Assembly: GCA_012800215.1 (NCBI GenBank)
Contig: JAAZJT010000146.1
Span: 1 to 12,666, forward strand
Reading direction: 5' to 3'
Length of the DNA: 12,666 nt
From: Bacillota bacterium
Lineage (GTDB): Bacteria; Bacillota; Dethiobacteria; Dethiobacterales; Dethiobacteraceae
Below the pieces are notes generated by a model. That model was not told the origin of the DNA. It searched no databases and worked only from the letters and a program-made list of their open reading frames with translations. Shown one piece after another: positions 1 to 6,073 of the stretch (positions are counted from its first letter, which is position 1; each line of letters opens with the position of its first letter). Both the position numbers and the translations under genes were made by a program.

Positions 1-4
1 AGTT

Positions 5-37
5 ACTCGTCCTCGGACAGGACGGTGAAGTCTTTTT
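5..37 (+). terminator. possible terminator of an upstream gene
   Basis: A 6-bp stem (CGTCCT at 8-13, AGGACG at 19-24, 5-nt loop) can be extended by ACT/AGT (5-7 with 29-31) across a one-sided bulge. It is followed by CTTTTT (32-37). This could end transcription from a gene left of the window. The bulge makes the structure weak, so this is tentative. Confidence 0.3.
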
Positions 38-106
38 CTGTAATTTGAAGTCAATTCCCTTCTAAATCCCTACAGTAATTTTACACTAACTGTTAAAGGA
101 ATTTAT

Positions 107-168
107 TTGACAGTTTGTTTAATTAATTGTTTTATTTTCGCTGCAATATTTTTATTATAAGCTATAAT
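107..168 (+). promoter_or_regulatory. candidate promoter region of the fumarase/malic enzyme operon
   Basis: Two sigma-A-like signals are visible in this AT-rich leader. A perfect -35 TTGACA (107-112) lies 17 bp before a poor -10 TTTTAT (130-135). A perfect -10 TATAAT (163-168) lies further down, with only a weak -35 match (CTGCAA, 141-146). Either could drive the operon, and both may be used. The leader from 1 to 200 otherwise holds no gene. Confidence 0.45.
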
Positions 169-200
169 TACTATATATTTATTTAAATGAGGTGTTTTAG

Positions 201-1043
201 GTGCGTAAGCTGGAAGTGGCACAATTAACGCAGGCTGTTGCAGATATGGTTCAGAAAGCTAATTATGAGCTTGACAAGGATGTATATTGCGCATTGCAAC
301 GAGCGGCAGTTATGGAAGAGTCGCCACATGGGCGAGATGTGCTGGAGCAACTTTTGCAGAATGCAGAGATAGCTAAAAAAGAAAAAGTCCCCATTTGCCA
401 AGACACAGGCTTTACAGTCATTTTTTTAGAACTAGGACAGGATGTAAATTTGACGGGTGGAGATGTCAATGAGGCACTTCAAGAGGGAGTACGCCTGGGA
501 TATAAATCCGGCTATTTACGTCAATCGATTGTGGCAGACCCTTTACGGAGGGTTAATACTAATGATAATACACCGGCTGTCATTCACTGGCAGTTGGTGC
601 CGGGTACCAGTGTGCGAATAACTGTAATGCCTAAGGGCGGCGGCAGCGAAAATGCCAGTGCCGTTAAAATGTTAAAACCGGCTGATGGGGCAGCAGGAGT
701 CATGGATTTTGTGGTGGAGACGGTAAGTCAGGCAGGCAGCAATGCTTGTCCGCCCATGGTTGTCGGCGTAGGAATCGGGGGCACTCTGGAAAAGGCAGCT
801 GCATTGGCTAAAAAGGCATTAATGCGTCCGCTAGGCAAACCCCATCCAGATGCTTACTACAGTGCTATGGAAAAAGAGCTGTTAGAGCGCCTAAACAGGC
901 TGGGTGTCGGGCCGGCAGGACTAGGAGGTAAAATAACGGTTTTAGCTGTTCAGATTGAAACATTTCCTGCCCATATTGCCAGTTTGCCTGTAGCAGTTAA
1001 TATTAATTGCCATGCGGCACGCCATCTAACAAGGGTGATCTAG
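201..1043 (+). CDS. fumA: fumarate hydratase, class I, alpha subunit
   Basis: This is the N-terminal-domain subunit of a two-subunit, iron-sulfur class I fumarase (TtdA/FumA-alpha family), which interconverts fumarate and (S)-malate in the cytoplasm. At 280 aa it has the family's normal length. Three cysteines sit where the family places its [4Fe-4S] ligands: C66 in CQDTG, C183 in SNACPP and C270 in INCHAARH. The GGGSENAS stretch (about 147-153) is also typical. The start is GTG, with GAGGTG at 189-194 and a 6-nt spacer. The beta subunit follows after 14 nt, so the two are probably co-expressed as one enzyme. The related tartrate dehydratase is less likely because a malic enzyme follows directly. 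Such enzymes are oxygen-sensitive, which fits an anaerobe. Confidence 0.93.
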   Translation: MRKLEVAQLTQAVADMVQKANYELDKDVYCALQRAAVMEESPHGRDVLEQLLQNAEIAKKEKVPICQDTGFTVIFLELGQDVNLTGGDVNEALQEGVRLGYKSGYLRQSIVADPLRRVNTNDNTPAVIHWQLVPGTSVRITVMPKGGGSENASAVKMLKPADGAAGVMDFVVETVSQAGSNACPPMVVGVGIGGTLEKAAALAKKALMRPLGKPHPDAYYSAMEKELLERLNRLGVGPAGLGGKITVLAVQIETFPAHIASLPVAVNINCHAARHLTRVI

Positions 1044-1057
1044 GGAGGTAATTGCAA

Positions 1058-1624
1058 ATGACAGCAATAAAGCTTGCTGCTCCGCTTACTACGGCTGATG
1101 TGCTGCGCTTAAAAGCAGGCGATCAAGTTTTGCTTTCCGGTGATATTTATACTGCACGTGATGCAGCTCATCAAAAATTAAATCAGTTACTGGTTCAGAA
1201 TAAAGAACTGCCTATTCAACTGGCGGGGCAAATTATTTATTATGCAGGTCCTGCACCTGCCCGGCCTGGGCAGGTTATTGGCCCAGTCGGACCTACCACT
1301 AGCGGGAGGATGGATATTTTTACACCAATGCTTTTGAAACAAGGCTTAAAGGCCTGTATCGGTAAAGGGGTCAGAAGCATAGAGGTAAAGGAAGCCTTAT
1401 GCAAATACAGGGCTGTTTATCTGGCGGCTACCGGTGGTGCTGCGGCGCTATTGGCTCAAACAGTGCTTCAGGCAAAAATAGTGGCTTATCCCGAGTTAGG
1501 ACCGGAAGCAATTCACCGCTTAACGGTAAAAGATTTTCCGGTCATAGTGATTAATGATGCTTATGGTAATGATTTATATGAAATAGGGCGCCAGAAATAT
1601 TGCCGGCAAACAGATTTTAAGTGA
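1058..1624 (+). CDS. fumB: fumarate hydratase, class I, beta subunit
   Basis: This is the C-terminal-domain partner of the preceding gene (TtdB/FumA-beta family) and supplies the other part of the fumarase active site. Visible family motifs are SGDIYTARDAAH (about 28-39), GPTTSGRMD (78-86), the IGKG turn (101-104), ATGGAAALL (124-132) and a C-terminal KDFPVIVINDAYGNDLY block (158-174). I chose ATG 1058 (188 aa), because GGGAGG at 1043-1048 lies 9 nt upstream; an in-frame TTG at 1052 would be only 3 nt from it. The ribosome binding site overlaps the stop codon of the alpha gene, which suggests coupled translation. Its own stop lies 11 nt before the malic enzyme start. Confidence 0.93.
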   Translation: MTAIKLAAPLTTADVLRLKAGDQVLLSGDIYTARDAAHQKLNQLLVQNKELPIQLAGQIIYYAGPAPARPGQVIGPVGPTTSGRMDIFTPMLLKQGLKACIGKGVRSIEVKEALCKYRAVYLAATGGAAALLAQTVLQAKIVAYPELGPEAIHRLTVKDFPVIVINDAYGNDLYEIGRQKYCRQTDFK

Positions 1625-1635
1625 GGAGTGGGATA

Positions 1636-2973
1636 ATGGATTCAGGAACAGAAAAGTTAAAGCTGGCACAAAAACCGGCTGAGGATGCTTTACGGCTCCA
1701 TCCTTTTTACCGGGGAAAAATTGAAGTAAGTGTAAAATGCAGCGTTAAAACTCTGCAAGATTTCGCGGTTTGGTATTCTCCCGGTGTGGCTGCTCCCTGT
1801 AAAGCCATCTCTTTAAACAAAAATCTTGTTTATGAGTATACGAATAAAGGCAATTTTGTGGCAGTTGTTTCTGATGGCACACGAGTATTGGGTTTAGGAG
1901 ATATAGGGGCAGAAGCATCGTTGCCGGTCATGGAGGGTAAAGCCCTGCTTTTTAAATATTTAGGTGGCATAGACGCTTTTCCTATTTGTGTGGATACCAA
2001 GGACCCAGATAAATTAATAGAATTTGTCAAAATGCTGCAGCCTTCTTTTGGTGGTATTAATCTAGAGGATATTGCCAGTCCCAAGTGTTTCTATATACTT
2101 GAACGACTGCGGCAGGAATGCCAAATCCCCGTCTGGCATGATGATCAACAGGGCACAGCTACTGTGGTGCTGGCCGGCCTGATTAACGCTCTGCGCTATG
2201 TAAAAAAAGATCTTAAGGACGTAAAAATAGCCATTATAGGGGCAGGTGCCGCCAATGTCTGCATTACCAATTTAATCGTTGCTGCCGGAGTTGACCCAGG
2301 TAAAATTTGTGTTGTTGACAGTCAGGGAATATTACACCGCGAAAGAGCTGCCGTTTTAAAGGAACAAAATCCGGAAAAATACCAACTAGCCCTAAAAACA
2401 AATGCCCAAAACCGTCAAGGCGGAATAGCAGAAGCTATGCAGGGAAGTGATGTCGTGATAGCCCTCTCTCAGCCCGGTCCTGGTGTTATTGATCCCCAAT
2501 GGATTAAGAAAATGGCTCATGACCCTATTTGCTTTTTTTGTGCAAATCCGACACCGGAGATGTGGCCATGGGAGGCTAAAGAGGCAGGAGCAGCAATTGT
2601 GGCTACAGGACGTTCAGATTTCCCTAACCAGATTAATAATTCCATCTGTTTCCCCGGGATTTTCCGAGGTGTGCTGGATGTACAGGCGACCGGGATTACT
2701 GATGAAATGTGTTTAGCGGCTGCTTATACAATTGCCGACGTAGGGGCTGAAGAAGGGATAAATCCGGAACAGTTACTGCCCACAATGGATAATCCGGATG
2801 TTTTTATCCGTCAGGCTGTCAGTGTCGGGCTTAAAGCCATAGAACTAGGGATGGCGCGCCGTAAATGCACAAGAGAGGAACTGCAGGCAAAAGCTAAAGA
2901 AGCTATTACCCGTGCTCAACGTATAACACAGTTGTTAATGAAAGAGGGGATAATTTTACCTGTACCTTATTAA
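1636..2973 (+). CDS. malic enzyme (malate dehydrogenase, oxaloacetate-decarboxylating)
   Basis: This enzyme oxidatively decarboxylates malate to pyruvate and CO2, reducing NAD(P)+; the reverse direction is possible at high CO2. It is the short bacterial/archaeal form, 445 aa. The N-terminal malic domain shows WYSPGVAAPC (46-55) with the expected general-acid Tyr47, EGKALL with catalytic Lys102, and metal ligands E144/D145 (INLEDI) and D169 or D170 (WHDDQQGTA). The Rossmann domain has IIGAGAAN (200-207), and ANPTPE (303-308) and RSDFPNQINN (326-335) follow. Coenzyme preference cannot be read with confidence. ATG 1636 has GAGGAG (1623-1628) 7 nt upstream, whereas an upstream in-frame GTG at 1621 would overlap the fumB stop and has no better ribosome binding site. 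The operon order suggests fumarate to malate to pyruvate flow, or the reverse. No clear terminator follows. Confidence 0.93.
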   Translation: MDSGTEKLKLAQKPAEDALRLHPFYRGKIEVSVKCSVKTLQDFAVWYSPGVAAPCKAISLNKNLVYEYTNKGNFVAVVSDGTRVLGLGDIGAEASLPVMEGKALLFKYLGGIDAFPICVDTKDPDKLIEFVKMLQPSFGGINLEDIASPKCFYILERLRQECQIPVWHDDQQGTATVVLAGLINALRYVKKDLKDVKIAIIGAGAANVCITNLIVAAGVDPGKICVVDSQGILHRERAAVLKEQNPEKYQLALKTNAQNRQGGIAEAMQGSDVVIALSQPGPGVIDPQWIKKMAHDPICFFCANPTPEMWPWEAKEAGAAIVATGRSDFPNQINNSICFPGIFRGVLDVQATGITDEMCLAAAYTIADVGAEEGINPEQLLPTMDNPDVFIRQAVSVGLKAIELGMARRKCTREELQAKAKEAITRAQRITQLLMKEGIILPVPY

Positions 2974-3021
2974 AGAAAATGTAATACTTTCGTAAGTAAC
3001 AAAAATTCTCCGTTTATTATA

Positions 3022-3088
3022 ATTATAGTAGTAGCTGCTTCTAGAATTTCTCCTGTACAGTCTCTTTGTTGCTACTATAATGTATAAT
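3022..3088 (+). promoter_or_regulatory. acetyl-CoA synthetase leader: promoter candidates within an inverted repeat
   Basis: The 166-nt gap before acs contains a perfect 10-bp inverted repeat, ATTATAGTAG (3022-3031) and CTACTATAAT (3072-3081), with a 40-nt loop. The right arm carries a consensus -10 TATAAT (3076-3081), preceded by TGTACA (3054-3059) at 16 bp spacing, a fair -35. A second TATAAT lies at 3083-3088. The arrangement suggests acs has its own promoter, possibly with an operator or structured leader. No protein acting here can be named from the sequence. Confidence 0.45.
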
Positions 3089-3139
3089 GCGGGGGTTTTT
3101 TATTTTGCCGGAATTGAATAAATGGGGAGGTTGACATGA

Positions 3140-5095
3140 ATGGGAAGAATTACTGCTAAGACTGAGAAGATTTTTAATCCCACCGAAGATTTTCGCCAGG
3201 AAGCGCAGTTGAAAAGTCGCGCGGAATATGATGTCATGTACGACCGCTCCATTAAAGACCCGGAAAGCTTTTGGGCCGAGATGGCTGCACAGCTGGATTG
3301 GTTTCAAAAATGGGAGCAGGTCATGGATTATGATTTTATTAATGCCCAGATTACCTGGTTCCGGGGCGGGAAAATTAATGTTTCTTACAACTGTTTAGAC
3401 CGGCAAATAAAGACTGCACGCAAGAACAAAGCTGCGATTATTTGGGAGGGTGATGGCGGAGAAAGCAAGATCTACACTTACCAGCAGCTGTACAGAGAAG
3501 TAAATCGCTTCGCCAACGTATTAAAGAAAAAAGGTGTGCGTAAAGGGGATCGCGTAGCAATTTACTTGCAGATGATTCCCCAATTAGCTATTGCCATGTT
3601 GGCATGTACACGCATCGGCGCGGTGCACAGTATTGTTTTTGGTGGTTTTAGTGCCGAAGCTTTGCGTGAGAGGATTAATGATAGTCAGTGCAAAGTGTTA
3701 ATTACGGCAGATGCAGGCTATCGGGGCGGAAAGATTACCCCCTTAAAAGAAACTGCAGATCAGGCACTGACTGCCTGCCCCAGCGTTGAACATGTAATTG
3801 TTTGCCGTCGAACCGGTACCGATGTTAATATGATTGCCGGTCGTGACAGCTGGTGGGAAGAAGAAATGCAGTCATCAGATATCGGTAACTTTTGTGAACC
3901 TGCCGTAATGGATGCAGAAGATCCCCTCTTTATTCTTTATACCAGCGGCAGTACTGGCAAGCCAAAGGGGGTAGTGCATACTACCGGAGGCTACCTTACC
4001 TATGCCACCACAACTTACCGGTATATTTTCGACATAAAAGAAACGGATACTTACTGGTGTACTGCTGATATTGGCTGGATTACAGGACACAGCTATATTG
4101 TTTATGGACCTTTGTCTTTAGGGGCAACTACAGTTATGTTTGAAGGTGTGCCCAATTACCCGCAACCAGACCGCTTCTGGCAGATTGTGGAGAAATATCA
4201 GGTTAATATTTTTTATACTGCTCCCACAGCTATTCGTGCTATGATGCGGGACGGTGAAGAATGGCCGCAAAGGCATGACTTAAGCAGCCTGCGTCTGCTA
4301 GGTTCCGTTGGCGAGCCTATTAATCCGGAAACCTGGTTATGGTACTATCGTGTTATTGGTCAGGAACGTTGCCCTATTGTTGATACATGGTGGCAAACAG
4401 AAACGGGCGGTATCATGATATCGCCTTTGCCTGGTGCTATTGCGACAAAACCGGGCTCAGCAACACTGCCTTTTTTCGGCATTGAGCCACTAGTTATCCG
4501 GCAGGACGGAAGTGAAGCTGATGTTAATGAAGAAGGATATTTGGTGATAAAGCGCGCATGGCCAGGGATTTTGCGCACAGTGTACGGAGACCACGAACGC
4601 TTTAAGAGTACCTATTTCTCCCAGTACCCAGGTTTTTATTTTACAGGCGATGGCGCTTACAGAGATGAAGATGGTTATTTCTGGTTAACAGGGAGAGTTG
4701 ATGATATTATTAATGTTTCAGGGCATCGCATTGGCACGGCTGAAGTAGAAAGTGCCTTAGTTGCTCATGAAGCTGTGGCCGAAGCTGCTGTGGTAGGTTA
4801 TCCTCACCCTATAAAAGGTGAAGCCATTTATGCTTATGTTATTCTGCGGCAAAATTATACAGCCAGTGAAGAATTGCGAACTTCCCTAATAAAGCTGGTG
4901 AGGGAGATAATTGGTCCCATTGCTAAACCTGACAATATTCAATTTTGCCAAGGCTTGCCAAAAACCCGTAGCGGTAAGATTATGAGGCGGATTTTACGTA
5001 AAATTGCCTGTGGAGAAATAAATAGCCTTGGTGATACTTCAACACTTGCTGAGCCTGAATTGGTAAAGACGCTGCTTGCAGAGCGTGTCAGTTAA
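3140..5095 (+). CDS. acsA: acetyl-CoA synthetase (acetate--CoA ligase, AMP-forming)
   Basis: This cytoplasmic enzyme activates acetate to acetyl-CoA via acetyl-AMP. It is a full-length 651-aa ANL-superfamily member. The phosphate-binding loop is YTSGSTGKPKG (267-277). DTWWQTETGG (415-424) includes Trp418, the bulky residue that restricts the acyl pocket to acetate. The hinge region is YFTGDGAYRDEDGYFWLTGR (500-519), followed by DDIINVSGHR (521-530). Near the C-terminus TRSGKIMRR (609-617) carries the catalytic Lys613, the site acetylated in other bacteria; no acetyltransferase or deacetylase gene is nearby. ATG 3140 is the first possible start because the codon just before it is an in-frame TGA. 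GGGGAGG (3124-3130) lies 9 nt upstream. An out-of-frame ATG at 3136 competes for the same site. Propionyl-CoA synthetase is a less likely alternative. Confidence 0.95.
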   Translation: MGRITAKTEKIFNPTEDFRQEAQLKSRAEYDVMYDRSIKDPESFWAEMAAQLDWFQKWEQVMDYDFINAQITWFRGGKINVSYNCLDRQIKTARKNKAAIIWEGDGGESKIYTYQQLYREVNRFANVLKKKGVRKGDRVAIYLQMIPQLAIAMLACTRIGAVHSIVFGGFSAEALRERINDSQCKVLITADAGYRGGKITPLKETADQALTACPSVEHVIVCRRTGTDVNMIAGRDSWWEEEMQSSDIGNFCEPAVMDAEDPLFILYTSGSTGKPKGVVHTTGGYLTYATTTYRYIFDIKETDTYWCTADIGWITGHSYIVYGPLSLGATTVMFEGVPNYPQPDRFWQIVEKYQVNIFYTAPTAIRAMMRDGEEWPQRHDLSSLRLLGSVGEPINPETWLWYYRVIGQERCPIVDTWWQTETGGIMISPLPGAIATKPGSATLPFFGIEPLVIRQDGSEADVNEEGYLVIKRAWPGILRTVYGDHERFKSTYFSQYPGFYFTGDGAYRDEDGYFWLTGRVDDIINVSGHRIGTAEVESALVAHEAVAEAAVVGYPHPIKGEAIYAYVILRQNYTASEELRTSLIKLVREIIGPIAKPDNIQFCQGLPKTRSGKIMRRILRKIACGEINSLGDTSTLAEPELVKTLLAERVS

Positions 5096-5108
5096 AATAG
5101 AGTTTCCT

Positions 5109-5137
5109 GCCCGTGGCTGCTGCTGCGGGCGTCTTTC
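5109..5137 (+). terminator. rho-independent terminator candidate after acs
   Basis: GCCCG (5109-5113) pairs with CGGGC (5126-5130). The stem continues inward through two G-U pairs and two G-C pairs to a 4-nt loop. It is followed by a T-rich tail, GTCTTTCT. It lies 14 nt after the acs stop. The interrupted T-tract makes it moderate rather than strong. Confidence 0.5.
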
Positions 5138-5195
5138 TATATGCAGAGAAATATATTTTTATTTTTACATCTAGTAGACAAGAAGTTCTTAGTAA

Positions 5196-5224
5196 TGGAA
5201 AATCTATTTAGAAAGTGATAAGAT
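5196..5224 (+). promoter_or_regulatory. candidate extended -10 promoter of the tRNA-modification/protease cluster
   Basis: TGGAAA (5196-5201) lies 17 bp before TAAGAT (5219-5224), which is preceded by the extended -10 element TGA (5216-5218). Each hexamer matches the sigma-A consensus at 4 of 6 positions. Transcription would begin about 25 nt before the start of the ttcA-like gene, just after the acs terminator. Confidence 0.45.
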
Positions 5225-5254
5225 AGTGCAAGATGAATTCTGTGGAGGGAAAAC

Positions 5255-6073
5255 ATGAAACTACCGAAATGGGTTATCCGGCGATTATGTCGCGCGATAG
5301 TGGAATTTAAGCTTTTAGAGCCGGGTGATCGCGTCTTAGTAGGGCTTTCAGGGGGGAAAGATTCTTCCTTTCTTTTGGCAGGTCTAAAAGTGCTGCAGAA
5401 ACATACACCATTTCCTTTTACTGTGGCAGCTCTGCATGTAGATCAAGGCTTCCCGGAGATGGTTGATTTATTACCACTAAAGAAATTTTGTGCAGAATTG
5501 GAGGTGCCGCTGACAATTTTGCCAACTTCCATCTATCAGGTGGCCTTCTCCGAAACTGGAGAAAACCCTTGCGCCCGTTGTGCATATTTTAGAAGGGGTT
5601 TTGTTAATAATTTTGCCCGTGAGCATAAATATAATAAAGTAGCTTTAGCTCATCATCTTGATGATGCTGTAGAAACATTTTTGATGTCGCAATTGTATGC
5701 TGGCCAGTTAAAAACATTTCAACCCAAAAGTTACTTGAGTCGTACCGGAGTAACAATAATCCGCCCTTTAGTCTACTTTCGTGAAAAAGAAATAATAGAG
5801 GCTCTGCACTTATTACAGTATGAGCCCATTAATACACCCTGTCCTTATGCCGGGCACTCCATGCGCGCAGAAATCAAAGCATTAATTCAACAATTAGAGC
5901 AAAAAAACAGCCGCATTTTTGCTAATTTGGTTGCTGCTATGCGTGGCAGTGCAGAACAGAATTTTTGGCCAACACCTCTTAATAAAAGTGAATTTAAAAC
6001 ACTGATGTCTAAATTCTGGCACGGAGAGCAGAAAAGGAGGAAAGATAATGACATACCGGACACTTGCTCCTGA
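5255..6073 (+). CDS. TtcA-like tRNA thiolation protein (PP-loop ATPase)
   Basis: This is a 272-aa N-type ATP pyrophosphatase of the TtcA/TtuA group. Members adenylate a tRNA base and replace oxygen by sulfur; classical TtcA makes 2-thiocytidine at position 32. The PP-loop is SGGKDS (32-37). CARC (C106, C109) and C196 (in TPCPYAG) match the three-cysteine [4Fe-4S] site of TtcA. HHLDDAVET (133-141) and IIRPLVYFREKEI (168-180) are also typical of this group. It has no TtuA-type zinc-finger pairs at the ends, so TtcA-like fits better. The C-terminus is basic (KRRK, 260-263). The start ATG has GGAGGG (5244-5249) 5 nt upstream. It overlaps the following Lon-like gene by 26 nt. The actual substrate (C32 or another position) is inferred from the family. 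Confidence 0.82.
   Translation: MKLPKWVIRRLCRAIVEFKLLEPGDRVLVGLSGGKDSSFLLAGLKVLQKHTPFPFTVAALHVDQGFPEMVDLLPLKKFCAELEVPLTILPTSIYQVAFSETGENPCARCAYFRRGFVNNFAREHKYNKVALAHHLDDAVETFLMSQLYAGQLKTFQPKSYLSRTGVTIIRPLVYFREKEIIEALHLLQYEPINTPCPYAGHSMRAEIKALIQQLEQKNSRIFANLVAAMRGSAEQNFWPTPLNKSEFKTLMSKFWHGEQKRRKDNDIPDTCS

Noticed and set aside
263..469. Minus-strand open frame inside fumA
   Set aside because: It lies opposite a well-conserved enzyme, has no plausible ribosome binding site and shows no recognisable domain; a shadow frame.
2483..2716. Plus-strand open frame inside the malic enzyme gene
   Set aside because: It covers conserved malic enzyme residues in another frame, with no frameshift evidence in the main gene.
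2985..3000. Small hairpin TACTT/AAGTA after the malic enzyme gene as a terminator
   Set aside because: Only 5 bp, AT-rich, and no T-tract follows.
3089..3108. GCGGGGG followed by a T-run, resembling a terminator
   Set aside because: No C-rich partner arm lies upstream to pair with the G-run, so no hairpin forms.
3041..3307. Minus-strand open frame across the acs leader and start
   Set aside because: It is mostly antisense to conserved acs sequence and has no family resemblance.
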